A DNA stretch of 64,000 nt from Gemmataceae bacterium (GCA_019636445.1 JAHBXO010000016.1:1-64000); one strand, 5' to 3'; positions 9,012 to 17,828 are shown, counted from the stretch's first letter. Notes: generated by a model from the letters alone, not told the origin. A program made the numbers and translations.

Positions 9012-11126
9012 ATGGCGATCAATCCGTACGATGCCTGCCCCTGCGGCAGTGGCAAGAAGTTCAAGTGGTGCTGCATCGGCTACTTCGACCAACTCCAACT
9101 GGCCCTGCAGCAACAGCAGCAAGGGCAACACGATGCGGCGCTGCGCACAATGGAGCAGCTGACGAAATCCCATTCGCAATCGCCGCCCGTGTGGTGCCAT
9201 TACGCGAACGTCCTCTACATGGAAGGCCGCACGGAAGATGCGGAAAAAGCCCTCCAAGAGGCATTCAAGCTACAATCGGACTGCCCCATGGCGTACTTCA
9301 CGCGCGCCATGTTCCGCCAGAACGAGGGAGAAATTCTCGGCGCGTTGCTGCTGTTCCGCAAAGCGCTCGAGGCTTATCCGCCGGAGGCGACCGGGCCGAT
9401 CGCGGATACCTGCGAAATGATCGCGCGGACGGAGTTGATGTTCAATCGGCCGGTCGCGTGCCGGGCCGTATTCGAACGCGCGGTGAACGCGCAGCCCCAG
9501 GATCAGGAACTGCGGATGCAGTTCGACGCGATGTTCGGCGAGGAATCCCGTCTTCCGGCGCCGGCGCGGAAGGCATATACGTTCCGACCGGCGACGCGGG
9601 CGTTGCCGGCGACCGCGGACCTCGCGAAGTTCGGCGAGGCCAAGGCCGCCTACGAACAACTCGTCCAGCAAGTGCCGGACGATCCGGCGGCGCACTTCAA
9701 CCTCGGCCTCGTGAAGGCGTGGCTCGGCGAACAACCGCAGGCGGTCGAATCGCTGAACCGCTCGCTCGAGCTTGAAGTCGACGATTATCGGGCCGAGGAA
9801 ACCGCGGCGCTGATCGAAGTGTTGAAGTGCGGCCAGGGAATGGAGACGGACGCGGAGTATGTCGAATACCGCGCGTTCCTGCCGATCCGTGATCCGGGTT
9901 CGATCTCCGGGCTCCTTCAAAACCTCGCTCAAACGGGCCGGATGATCGCGCCGCAGATGTCCGAAGATGGCGCGTTCTTCAGCGCGTTGCTTGTCGAACC
10001 GCTGCCCAGCCTGCTGGAAACGGGAACGCAACTCGCCAAGGTCGTCGCGAACATCAACATCTCCAGCGGCGTGATCCGCGTCTGGTATCCGGTCGAGGAA
10101 ACGCTGAAGAAGGTCGTGGCGGATCTGCGGGAGCGGTTGCAACTGGCGGTCGGCGAACCGACGTTCCAGTTGGGGCCGATCCAGTTCGGCGACGTCGCGT
10201 TGGAGGCGCTGGCGTACCCGGTGCGCACGGCCGACATCGCCGAGGCGGAGACGAAGCTACGGGACCACGCGACGAACTACTTCGAAAACAAATGGCTGCA
10301 CGCGCCCCTGCGTTCGCTCGGCGGCATCAGCCCCATGGACGCCGTCGGCAGCAAGCTCCTCCGCAAGCGCGTCCTCGGCATCATCAAGTTCGTCGAGAGC
10401 TGCCTGATCGGTTCGGCCCCGCGCAAGAAGCGCGGCGACTCGACGGAGCCGATCGAGATTTACGACTTCAACCGCCTGCGCCACAAGCTCGGCATCGAGA
10501 TGGTCGCGGTCGCCGCGCCGGTCCCGGTGGCCGTTCCCGCGCCGCCGCCGGCAACGCCTCCGGCTCCCGCGAAACGGGATTTCACCGCCATGAACGCGGC
10601 GGACCTCGGCTCGCTCGCCATCGAGGAGCTTTCGGTGGCGGAACTGGAAGACGCAATGAAGGCCGCGATCAAGCTCGACGCGCGCGAGTTGGCCGTGGCC
10701 TTCGCCCGCGCCGGCGCGGCCCGGCCCCACGACGCCGCCAAACCCGACCGCTATCCCTTTTTCGCCTGCCTCATGACCGCCGCGCTCGCCTCCGGCGACC
10801 CGGACGGCGTGGTGCGGGCGGCCGACGACGGGGCCAAACACGACGCCGAGCACAACGGCGGCAAACGCTTGAACGACTACGCGCTCCGCAAGGTGGCCCT
10901 CTACGCAAAGCGCGGCGATTTCGACGCGGTCGAGCGCGAGTTCGATGCCATGCTGGACCGTGCCCCCGACGACGGCAACCTCTATGTGAAAGCCGCCGAG
11001 ACGATGCTGAGTGCGAAACAGGGCGCGCGGGCCGCCAAGTACGCCGAGCGCGGCATGGCGAAGGGGAACCGCGACCTCGCCGCCGCGTGCCGGGAACTGC
11101 TCGAGGCCGCCAAACGCTACGCGTGA
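9012..11126 (+). CDS. SEC-C zinc-motif protein with TPR repeats
   Basis: 704 aa. The extreme N-terminus carries a SEC-C zinc motif (ACPCGSGKKFKWCC: C9, C11, C20, C21), as at the SecA C-terminus, where it binds SecB and ribosomes. It is followed by TPR-like helical repeats at about residues 30-165 and 205-260 (for example WCHYANVLYMEGRTEDAEKAL and AHFNLGLVKAWLGEQPQAV). The middle ~270 residues have no recognised motif. A Pro/Ala linker (~500-520) leads to a second helical repeat block to the end. A cytoplasmic scaffold or chaperone-adaptor role is inferred. It is divergent from the pseudokinase gene, with a 232-bp shared upstream region. Confidence 0.75.
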   Translation: MAINPYDACPCGSGKKFKWCCIGYFDQLQLALQQQQQGQHDAALRTMEQLTKSHSQSPPVWCHYANVLYMEGRTEDAEKALQEAFKLQSDCPMAYFTRAMFRQNEGEILGALLLFRKALEAYPPEATGPIADTCEMIARTELMFNRPVACRAVFERAVNAQPQDQELRMQFDAMFGEESRLPAPARKAYTFRPATRALPATADLAKFGEAKAAYEQLVQQVPDDPAAHFNLGLVKAWLGEQPQAVESLNRSLELEVDDYRAEETAALIEVLKCGQGMETDAEYVEYRAFLPIRDPGSISGLLQNLAQTGRMIAPQMSEDGAFFSALLVEPLPSLLETGTQLAKVVANINISSGVIRVWYPVEETLKKVVADLRERLQLAVGEPTFQLGPIQFGDVALEALAYPVRTADIAEAETKLRDHATNYFENKWLHAPLRSLGGISPMDAVGSKLLRKRVLGIIKFVESCLIGSAPRKKRGDSTEPIEIYDFNRLRHKLGIEMVAVAAPVPVAVPAPPPATPPAPAKRDFTAMNAADLGSLAIEELSVAELEDAMKAAIKLDARELAVAFARAGAARPHDAAKPDRYPFFACLMTAALASGDPDGVVRAADDGAKHDAEHNGGKRLNDYALRKVALYAKRGDFDAVEREFDAMLDRAPDDGNLYVKAAETMLSAKQGARAAKYAERGMAKGNRDLAAACRELLEAAKRYA

Positions 11127-11210
11127 TCTCGCGGAAATACCGCACGCCGGGGCGACCGTGGTCCGCGCATGAACTAGAATGGCGCGACCGCGGTCTCCAC
11201 CGGTGATCCC

Positions 11211-13046
11211 ATGGCCGAACGATCCCCTACCCTGCGCGCCGAGCGACTCGAAGCCCGTACGGTGCCGGCAGTCACGCTCCGCGTCGACTACACCTACGAC
11301 ACGGGAGGGTTCTTCACGACCGAGCGGCGCGCGGCCATGGAACGCGTCGCCACCGAAGTCAGCTCCCGGCTCGGCGACACCCTCACCGCCATCCAACCGT
11401 CCGGCTCGAACACCTGGCAGGCTTCGTTCTTCAATACCCTCACGAACCAGACGATTACGCTCGACAATCCAACTATCCCCGCGAACGAGGTCGTGATCTA
11501 CGTCGCCGGAGGGCCGATCAGCGGCACCGAACTCGGCATCGCGTCCGGCGGGTCGTTCCAGGCGTCCGGCAGTACGCAATGGCTGAACACCGTACGTGCC
11601 CGCGGACAATCCGGCGCCCTCGGCAATACGCCCACGGACATCTCTCCCTGGGGCGGTTTCATCGCCTTCGACTCCGCCACGAACTGGGACTTCGCCGCCA
11701 GTGCCCCGGCCCTCCTCCAGTTCGACTTCGATAGCGTCGCCCGACATGAACTCTTGCACCTGATCGGCTTCGGCATCGGCGACTTCTCGTTCGACCGGCA
11801 CATCGTCAATGGCGCATTCACCGGCCCGAACGCCGTGGCGCTCTTTGGCAAATCCGTCCCGCTCGCCAACGGCGACGACGGCCACTGGGCACCCGGCACG
11901 TCGTTCGGCGGGCAGACGGCCATCATGGTTTCGTCCATTCCAACCGGCGTGGCGCGGGGTGTGACCGAACTCGACTACGCCGCCCTCGCCGATGTCGGCT
12001 GGGAAATCACCGGCGGGACAATTCCCCCACCTCCTCCACCGCCCCCCCCTCCGCCGCCACCACCTCCTCCACCGCCCCCGACCGATACGGTCGTCCGCTT
12101 CGCCGTCGCCACCGGCAGTAACGCCGCCTCGACCGCCTCGACCGTCAACGCCAATGGCGAACCGATCCGCACGTTCGACCCGTTCGGGGATTTCAGCGGC
12201 GGCGTCCGGCTCGCCACCGCGGATTTCAATGGCGATGGCATCCGTGATGTCGCATTCGGCACCGGGCCGGGTCGCTCCACGCTCGTCCGCATCTTCAACG
12301 GCGCCACCGGTGCGGAACTCTTCTCCGTCCGCCCATTCGAAGCGTCGTTCACGGGCGGCGTCTACCTCGCCGCGGGCGATCTCTCCGGAGACGGCCAGCC
12401 CGACCTCGTGATCTCGCCCGACGAAGGCGGCGGCCCGCGGGTCGACATCTATCGCGGCGGCAGCTTTTCCAAGTTCGACAGTTTCTTCGGCATCGACGAT
12501 CCCAATTTCCGCGGCGGCGCGCGGGCGGCCGTCGGCGACGTGAACGGGGACGGCCGCGCCGATCTCCTCGTGGCGGCCGGCTTCGGCGGCGGGCCACGCG
12601 TCGCCGGCTACAACGGCAAGTCCCTTGGCACCGCGACGCGCGTCAAACTCTTCGGCGACTTCTTCGCATTCGAGGAAACGCTTCGCAACGGGATCTTCCT
12701 TGCCGCGGGCGACGTGAATGCCGACGGTCGCGCCGACCTCGTCGCCGGCGGCGGGCCGGGCGGAGGGCCGCGCGTCCTGATCTTCAGCGGCAAAGCGCTG
12801 CTGACGAACACCTATACTCCGCTCGGAAACTTCTTCGCCGGCGACACGAACAGCCGCGGCGGCGTGCGGCTCGCCGTCAACGATGTGGACGGCGACGGCC
12901 GGGTCGACCTCATCGCCGGTGCCGGCGACAACGCCGGCTCGCGCGTGAGCGTCTACGACGGAACCACGCTGGGAATGCCGTTCCCCGTCACACTACTGGA
13001 TGGCGACTTCTACCCCGGTTTCGACGGCGGCGTCTTCGTGGGTTGA
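11211..13046 (+). CDS. secreted metalloprotease-like protein with FG-GAP repeats
   Basis: 611 aa. It opens with RLEARTVPA, the planctomycete LExR-x-x-PA-type leader also present in the protein at 23122-25692. Residues ~15-265 look like a zincin domain: HELLHLIGFG places HExxH at H179-H183, and a late ELDYAALADVGWEI segment resembles the tail of matrixin-like reprolysins. The usual third His of HExxHxxGxxH is not in its normal place. A run of 19 prolines (~12027-12083) separates this from five FG-GAP/calcium repeats with DxNGDGxxD cores (DFNGDGIRD, DLSGDGQPD, DVNGDGRAD, DVNADGRAD, DVDGDGRVD), expected to form a beta-propeller. Extracellular location is inferred. Its 3' end overlaps the convergent HAD gene by 37 bp. 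Confidence 0.77.
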   Translation: MAERSPTLRAERLEARTVPAVTLRVDYTYDTGGFFTTERRAAMERVATEVSSRLGDTLTAIQPSGSNTWQASFFNTLTNQTITLDNPTIPANEVVIYVAGGPISGTELGIASGGSFQASGSTQWLNTVRARGQSGALGNTPTDISPWGGFIAFDSATNWDFAASAPALLQFDFDSVARHELLHLIGFGIGDFSFDRHIVNGAFTGPNAVALFGKSVPLANGDDGHWAPGTSFGGQTAIMVSSIPTGVARGVTELDYAALADVGWEITGGTIPPPPPPPPPPPPPPPPPPPTDTVVRFAVATGSNAASTASTVNANGEPIRTFDPFGDFSGGVRLATADFNGDGIRDVAFGTGPGRSTLVRIFNGATGAELFSVRPFEASFTGGVYLAAGDLSGDGQPDLVISPDEGGGPRVDIYRGGSFSKFDSFFGIDDPNFRGGARAAVGDVNGDGRADLLVAAGFGGGPRVAGYNGKSLGTATRVKLFGDFFAFEETLRNGIFLAAGDVNADGRADLVAGGGPGGGPRVLIFSGKALLTNTYTPLGNFFAGDTNSRGGVRLAVNDVDGDGRVDLIAGAGDNAGSRVSVYDGTTLGMPFPVTLLDGDFYPGFDGGVFVG

Positions 13047-13729
13047 TCCCGATTCGCCACCACCAGACAGCGGACATCGTCGATGGTCACTTCCGTGAGC
13101 GAACCCACTACGCGATCCGCGCCGGCGGTCCGAAGCGACTCGGCCGGATGGTGACCGACGAACGTGACTGCGATGCACGCCATGCCGCCGGCTCTCGCGG
13201 CTTGTACCCCCGCGATCGCGTCTTCAAAGACCAGGCATTGGTGAGCGGCCACGCCGATTCCCGCCGCGCCCCGCAAGAATACTTCCGGGTCCGGCTTGCC
13301 GCGCGTCACGTCGTCGCCGCTCACGATGGCCCCGAAGTAATCGACGATTCCCGATGCCCCAAGCAGGAGATCCAGATTGCCGCGCGGGGCGGACGACCCC
13401 ACCGACTGCGGAATGCCCGCGTCCCGAAACGCCGCAAGCAGTTCCCGCACCCCGGGCAGCAGGGTCGCGCCCCGCACCCGCACCATCTCGCGATAGATCG
13501 TTTCCTTGCGTTCACCCAACTCGGCGCAGGTTCGGTCGTCGGCGCCGGGGTCATAGAGTTCCCGTACGATTTCCGGGTTTCTCCAGCCAAAGGTCTTGGC
13601 GAAATCGGCGCGCGTGAAGGGTCGACTGAGATCGCGCGAAAGCTCCGCCCACGCAAGAAAATGTTGCTCGGCCGTATCCACCAGCGTACCGTCCACGTCC
13701 CAGATTATTCCGATCGGATCCATCGCCAT
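13010..13729 (-). CDS. HAD-superfamily phosphatase (beta-phosphoglucomutase/phosphoglycolate phosphatase-like)
   Basis: 239 aa from the ATG at 13729. All HAD motifs are present: nucleophile DxD in IIWDVDGTLVD (D11, D13), motif II in QSVGSSAPRGNL, motif III Lys in TRGKPDPEVF, and motif IV acid in CLVFEDAIAGVQAA. The helical cap inserted after motif I (about residues 18-80) makes it subclass IA, like beta-phosphoglucomutase, phosphoglycolate phosphatase and other small-sugar phosphatases. Substrate cannot be assigned from sequence alone. The C-terminus is extended by a charged tail (TKTPPSKPG) that overlaps the convergent metalloprotease-like gene. Confidence 0.87.
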   Translation of the reverse strand: MAMDPIGIIWDVDGTLVDTAEQHFLAWAELSRDLSRPFTRADFAKTFGWRNPEIVRELYDPGADDRTCAELGERKETIYREMVRVRGATLLPGVRELLAAFRDAGIPQSVGSSAPRGNLDLLLGASGIVDYFGAIVSGDDVTRGKPDPEVFLRGAAGIGVAAHQCLVFEDAIAGVQAARAGGMACIAVTFVGHHPAESLRTAGADRVVGSLTEVTIDDVRCLVVANRDQPTKTPPSKPG

Positions 13730-13861
13730 GTCATGAGCCTGCCAAAGGTCGGGAGTTCCGACGCAGTCTATGGAGCGGGACGGGTGTTCGGCTTGGGCGA
13801 GGTTTGACTTTCCCGATTTCCGAACCACATTCCAGAAAGCTCTCTCCGGATTCGTGCGATC

Positions 13862-15106
13862 ATGTCCCAACCCCAGACGCAATCGCTCTTGCGAGACGGC
13901 ATCGCCGCCGCCCAGGCCGGCGGGAAGACGCGGGCGCGGAGACTCATCCGTCAGGTCGTCGATCAGGAGCCGGGAAACGAAACGGCCTGGCTCTGGCTGG
14001 CGAACGTGGCCGCGGACCACGCCGAAGCGCTCGAGAGTCTTCGCACGGTCCTGAAGATCAATCCGGAGAACCGCCACGCGAAGGCCGGCCTCGTGACCGC
14101 GATCGTCCGGGTCGCCATCGACGCCACGCAGGCGAAGGATTTCCCCCAGGCTCGGCAACTGCTCCGCGAAGCGCTCGAACTCGATCCGAATCACGAACAC
14201 GCCCTGCTCTGGTCCGCCGGCGTGGCGGTGTACCCGTCCGATTCGATTCGTTTCCTCCGCCGGGCACTGGAGGTCAATCCCGATAGCGAGCGTGCCAAAC
14301 AGGGTCTTGCCCAGTTCCAGGACGAATTCGGTTCGTGGTCCTGCCCCTTGTGCGAAGCACCAAGCCGGGAATCCACGGACCGTTGCCCGACCTGCCGGGC
14401 CGTTCTGACACTCGGCGATCCGACGGCATTCGATTCACCGACCGGCGCGGATGAGACGGCCATGGGCCGTGCGATCGCCCGACTGACCCCGCTCGCGCAG
14501 AAAGCCCCCGGCGGACCGGACGCGTTCCGATTGGGCCTTGCGTACCTGAACATTGGCCAACCGACCGAAGCGATCAAGGTATTCAACGCCGCCGCGACCC
14601 GGCCCGACGCCGACGCCAAGTGGAAGACGGGTGTCACCAAGTTGGCCTCGCACTGGCGGCAGACCGGCGCGAACCGGCCCGCCAAGGCGGAACTCGCCGC
14701 GGGCGGACCGCCGCTGATTTTCGTCGTGGACGACAGTGCCACCGTTCGCAAACTCGTCACCGTGGCCCTGCAAGATGTGGGCTATCGCGTCGTTAGCTTC
14801 GCCGACGGCTTGCAGGTCGCCGACGGAATCAAAGCGCACGGGGTGCCGGCGCTGGCGATTCTCGACATCGCCATGCCGGGCCTGGATGGCTTCCAGGTCT
14901 GCACCCTCCTTCGCGAGAACCCCGCCACCGCGAAAGTCCCGGTGTTCTTCCTCACCGGCAAGGACAACTTCCTGAACCGGATGCGCGCCAAATGGGCCGG
15001 CGCCGTCGAATACCACACCAAGCCGTTCCAACCGAAATCGCTCATCGCGATCGTGGAACGGCATGTTCCGCTGCCGATCCGTCATCCCGTCGCCGTGTCG
15101 AATTGA
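13862..15106 (+). CDS. TPR-zinc-ribbon-response regulator receiver protein
   Basis: 414 aa in three parts. Residues ~1-150 are TPR-like repeats (TAWLWLANVAADHAEALESL and related). Next comes a short zinc ribbon with two CxxC knuckles (CPLC and CPTC, about residues 161-182) and another TPR-like stretch. Residues ~284-405 are a complete receiver domain: acidic pair VVDD, phospho-acceptor D335 in LAILDIAMPG, Thr in FFLTGKDN (T365) and Lys in YHTKPF (K387). There is no output domain after the receiver, so it probably acts by protein contact, like PilG/CheY-type regulators. The gene 37 bp downstream is co-oriented and probably in the same transcript. No histidine kinase is adjacent. Confidence 0.82.
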   Translation: MSQPQTQSLLRDGIAAAQAGGKTRARRLIRQVVDQEPGNETAWLWLANVAADHAEALESLRTVLKINPENRHAKAGLVTAIVRVAIDATQAKDFPQARQLLREALELDPNHEHALLWSAGVAVYPSDSIRFLRRALEVNPDSERAKQGLAQFQDEFGSWSCPLCEAPSRESTDRCPTCRAVLTLGDPTAFDSPTGADETAMGRAIARLTPLAQKAPGGPDAFRLGLAYLNIGQPTEAIKVFNAAATRPDADAKWKTGVTKLASHWRQTGANRPAKAELAAGGPPLIFVVDDSATVRKLVTVALQDVGYRVVSFADGLQVADGIKAHGVPALAILDIAMPGLDGFQVCTLLRENPATAKVPVFFLTGKDNFLNRMRAKWAGAVEYHTKPFQPKSLIAIVERHVPLPIRHPVAVSN

Positions 15107-15143
15107 CCCCGCCCCGCTCCTTCCCCCTCGTTGTTGGATTGCA

Positions 15144-15752
15144 ATGCCTTCCACGCATCAATTGCATTTGCCGCCGACCACCGCGGACTCCCAGGATACG
15201 CTCGACACGCATTTCGGGACGAACACCCAGTTGCTCGCGCAGCCGGTGTTTCTCGAACGCGATCGGGACTGGGAAGGGGAACTGCTGGGGCATCTTTCGG
15301 AGCAGGAACAACGACTGCGGGAGTTCACGCGGACGCGATTCGCGAACGATCCCTATTCGGCCGTGCAGGGTGCCATCCGCATGGTGCAGGCCCTGGACGC
15401 ATACACGGCCTGTCAGGCCGAGCGCGCCACCCTGGTGCGGGCCCACCTGCCGGAAACCCGGAAAATCTCCGGCCAGTACATCCTGAAGGCCGAATCGCTG
15501 GCGAAGCCGCTGCCGCCGCGGACCGTCCTGGGCGTCGTGCTCGGCGCGCCGCGGACGACGCCGGTGCAACGCCAGTCGTACGCGGCCGTGGTGCGCGAAC
15601 TGCCCGGCGCGATCGAGCCGTACCTATTGTTGCTCGGCAACGGTTTCGCCACGGGGCCGATGGCCGCGAAGTGGGTCGAGACGTGCGGGGTGTTCATTCG
15701 CCAGCTCACGAAGCTCGTGAACCATGTCACGGATGCGCCGACGGCGAACTGA
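15144..15752 (+). CDS. hypothetical protein cotranscribed with the TPR-receiver gene
   Basis: 202 aa from the ATG at 15144, the first plausible start after the stop of the preceding gene. It has no signal peptide or membrane helix and is mostly helical by composition. The centre contains long helices (QEQRLREFTRTRFAND and AIRMVQALDAYTACQAERATL). I do not recognise the family. The short 37-bp spacing to the TPR-receiver gene suggests a shared function, perhaps as the target or partner of that regulator; this is inference only. It ends before a strong palindrome. Confidence 0.6.
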   Translation: MPSTHQLHLPPTTADSQDTLDTHFGTNTQLLAQPVFLERDRDWEGELLGHLSEQEQRLREFTRTRFANDPYSAVQGAIRMVQALDAYTACQAERATLVRAHLPETRKISGQYILKAESLAKPLPPRTVLGVVLGAPRTTPVQRQSYAAVVRELPGAIEPYLLLLGNGFATGPMAAKWVETCGVFIRQLTKLVNHVTDAPTAN

Positions 15753-15770
15753 CGCTGGCAGGATCCGAAA

Positions 15771-15813
15771 CGCGATCGGCCGACGATTCCCAACGAATCG
15801 TCGGCCGATCGCG
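15771..15813. terminator. 19-bp perfect palindrome between convergent genes
   Basis: Arms 15771-15789 and 15795-15813 are exact reverse complements (19 bp, 20 with a flanking A-T) around the 5-nt loop CCAAC. It lies 18 bp after the stop at 15752 and 15 bp before the minus-strand stop at 15829. There is no T tract on either side. It is likely a bidirectional terminator or mRNA 3'-end stabiliser. Confidence 0.65.
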
Positions 15814-15828
15814 TCGACATCCGAGGCT

Positions 15829-16104
15829 TTAGCGGCCCGGGAAGTACGGATTCACCTGACCGGCCGTCGGCGCCGGGGTGTACCCGCCCGGGAGCGGGGC
15901 CGGCGTCATGAAGTGGCTGTTGTACGGCCAGTACAAGTACCACGGCGCGGCCTGGAACGCGGGCAGCGGTTGCTTGCCGAACAGCTTCGCGATCGGGCCG
16001 ACGCGAACTTGTTGGCCCGGCGTCGCGCTGAACGGGCCGCCCGCGGCGGACGCGGAACCGGCCAGCATGATCGCGGCCGCGACAGTCAGGAGGAGTTTCT
16101 TCAT
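15829..16104 (-). CDS. small secreted proline/aromatic-rich protein
   Basis: 91 aa. The start at 16104 gives a textbook signal peptide (MKKLLLTVAAAIMLAGSASA) and places GAGAGG 7 nt upstream; an ATG two codons earlier is too close to that site. The mature ~70 residues begin AGGPFSATPGQQVRVGPIAK and are rich in Pro, Gly, Tyr and Trp (APWYLYWPYNSHFMTPAP). No enzymatic motif is present. Composition resembles the short secreted YP/YGP-rich proteins that are common and poorly characterised in planctomycetes. The next co-oriented upstream gene (16394-16819) is similar in design, but 289 bp separate them, so they may be independent transcripts. Confidence 0.65.
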   Translation of the reverse strand: MKKLLLTVAAAIMLAGSASAAGGPFSATPGQQVRVGPIAKLFGKQPLPAFQAAPWYLYWPYNSHFMTPAPLPGGYTPAPTAGQVNPYFPGR

Positions 16105-16393
16105 CGACATCCCTCTCGGCGTTTTCGATCCGTGAAACCGACAGCGCACTCCCTGCGAGCGCGCCGAGGAGATCGGGTCGGTATGTGTATCAGCGTTTGC
16201 GAGTTGCAAGGCCTAGTCCGGTGAAACGGATTGCGGCGATCGTCTCTGGTCCTCTTCGGCACCATCGGCAATCCGGTTTTCCCGGGTGGATTCGGCGAAA
16301 CCGTTCGAATGGGTACGTTCTGCAAGCCGGTTACGACAGCACCGGCGACCGGATCATTCTTCCGGCCACCGGCGGGATTTGTTCAAGTTCCGA

Positions 16394-16819
16394 CTACTTG
16401 CCACACGTCGAGCAGGTGCCGCACGAGCCGCACTTGCCGAGGTCCAGAACCGAGCCGCAGCGGTTGGCGAGCGGATTGACGCGGTGGAAGACGTTCTTGA
16501 GGGTGCTCAGCGAATACCGGCCCCAGCTGCGTCCGCCGCAGTCGTTGCAGTCGCCGCCGTGTTTGCCACAGGCCATCGGCGGGGGGTTGTACTGGAGGTC
16601 CGCCGTCCACGGGCCGTACGGCTCGAACGGGTAGTAGCCCGAATACGGTCCGTAGTTGTAGAGCGGGCCGTGGAAGTGCAACCGGCTGAGGAAGCCGATG
16701 CAGAAACCGCCGCAGCCGAACGGCGGGAAGTGCGGATGCGGGTTCTGGGCTTGCGTCGTTCCGCCAGCAGTCAGCAGAACGGAAGCCGAGACGAGCGCGG
16801 CGAGAAGCAATCGCTTCAT
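16394..16819 (-). CDS. small secreted cysteine-rich protein
   Basis: 141 aa from the ATG at 16819 with AAGGA 7 nt upstream. The signal peptide is MKRLLLAALVSASVLLTAGGTTQAQ. The mature protein has a His/Pro/Tyr-rich first half (NPHPHFPPFG, YNYGPYSGYYPFEPYGPW). The Cys-rich second half contains CGKHGGDCNDCGG and ends CGSCGTCSTCGK, giving 11-12 cysteines in ~115 residues. The paired CxxC spacing suggests metal binding or a disulfide-knotted surface protein after export. I do not recognise the family. It shares layout, though not clear sequence, with the small secreted protein downstream at 15829-16104. Confidence 0.65.
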   Translation of the reverse strand: MKRLLLAALVSASVLLTAGGTTQAQNPHPHFPPFGCGGFCIGFLSRLHFHGPLYNYGPYSGYYPFEPYGPWTADLQYNPPPMACGKHGGDCNDCGGRSWGRYSLSTLKNVFHRVNPLANRCGSVLDLGKCGSCGTCSTCGK

Positions 16820-16952
16820 GGGTGCGTCCTTGTCACGAGGGAAACCGGACGGGGCCGACCCCCGGCCATCCGTGGTGACAAGTCTTCCCGCTAACGAACG
16901 AATCGCAAGCCCGATCCAGCACCTTTCCAACTGGAATCCGACGACGAACGCG

Positions 16953-17825
16953 TCATCGCCGGGCGAACCGGCGCAGGTCGTGCACGTCGCGCATCGGGAT
17001 CGACCGCGCCCCCAGGCGCCGCTCGTCGCCGTGGCAATCGCTCCCGCCGCCGCAACCCATCCCGAGGGCACCGGCCCACTCCCGCAACCGATTCGACCGT
17101 GCTCGTGTCGCGGCGGGGAATTCCACCTCCACCGCGTCTACGCCGATCTCCTTCAACCCGGCCAACGCTTCGAAGGTCATGTCTTCCGGCGGATGCGCCA
17201 GACACGTCCAGCCGCCGGCGGCGCGGACGACCGCGATCGCATCCCCAATTAGCGCGGCGGCCAATCGCGGCACCGAAGGACCGACGCGATGCAGATGTCG
17301 GCGAAAGGCCTCGAAGCGACGGCGGACGACGCCGGCCTCGACGAGCAGCGTCGCGACGTGCCGTCGGCCGAGGCTCGTCCCGCTCACGAGCAATCGCTCG
17401 ATCGCCGAGTCGCTGAGCGCGATCCCCTCGCCGCGCAGGCGATCGATGAACTGGAGAAATCGCGCACGCCGGGCGGCTTGAATGGCCGCCAGGAACGCCG
17501 TCAATTCGGTGGTCGGAGCCGCGTCGTACGCGAGCAAGTGGCAGTCGCGCGATTCGTGAATCGTGCTGATTTCGACGCCGGGAATGAACACGATGGCAAA
17601 GCCGTTGTCGTCGATCGCGGTGCGGGCTTCGCTCCAGCCGGCGATCGAGTCGTGATCCGTCAGCGCGACGGCCTTGAGCTTCGCCTGCGCCGCGAACGCG
17701 ACGACCTGCGAGGGCGTGTGCGCCCCGTCGCTCGCGGTGCTGTGAACGTGCAGGTCGGCTTTGTCGGGATCGGCCAGCGCGAACGCTTGCCGGCAGAGGT
17801 GCGTGAACGGCGAGCGGCGCGGCAT
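16953..17825 (-). CDS. PHP-domain phosphoesterase (YciV/RNase AM-like)
   Basis: 290 aa. The PHP metal motifs are in order: DLHVHSTASDG (residues ~24-34), ALTDHDSIAGW, FIPGVEIST, an AHPPED His at ~210, and GSDCHGDE near residue 265. This arrangement matches the single-domain PHP phosphoesterases of the YciV family, characterised in E. coli as a 5'-3' exonuclease/3',5'-bisphosphate nucleotidase, and not the polymerase-linked PHP domains. Cytoplasmic; trinuclear metal binding is expected from the family. It begins 3 nt after the nusB stop, so the two genes form one transcription unit. A link with RNA turnover fits that pairing but is inference. Confidence 0.85.
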   Translation of the reverse strand: MPRRSPFTHLCRQAFALADPDKADLHVHSTASDGAHTPSQVVAFAAQAKLKAVALTDHDSIAGWSEARTAIDDNGFAIVFIPGVEISTIHESRDCHLLAYDAAPTTELTAFLAAIQAARRARFLQFIDRLRGEGIALSDSAIERLLVSGTSLGRRHVATLLVEAGVVRRRFEAFRRHLHRVGPSVPRLAAALIGDAIAVVRAAGGWTCLAHPPEDMTFEALAGLKEIGVDAVEVEFPAATRARSNRLREWAGALGMGCGGGSDCHGDERRLGARSIPMRDVHDLRRFARR

Positions 17826-17828
17826 GCC

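Noticed and set aside
12027..12083. possible microsatellite or CRISPR-like repeat
   Set aside because: It is an in-frame run of 19 proline codons with varied third positions, a protein linker, not a DNA repeat.
13730..14200. N-terminal extension of the HAD phosphatase
   Set aside because: The extra part is antisense to the TPR-receiver gene; the HAD fold starts immediately after the ATG at 13729.
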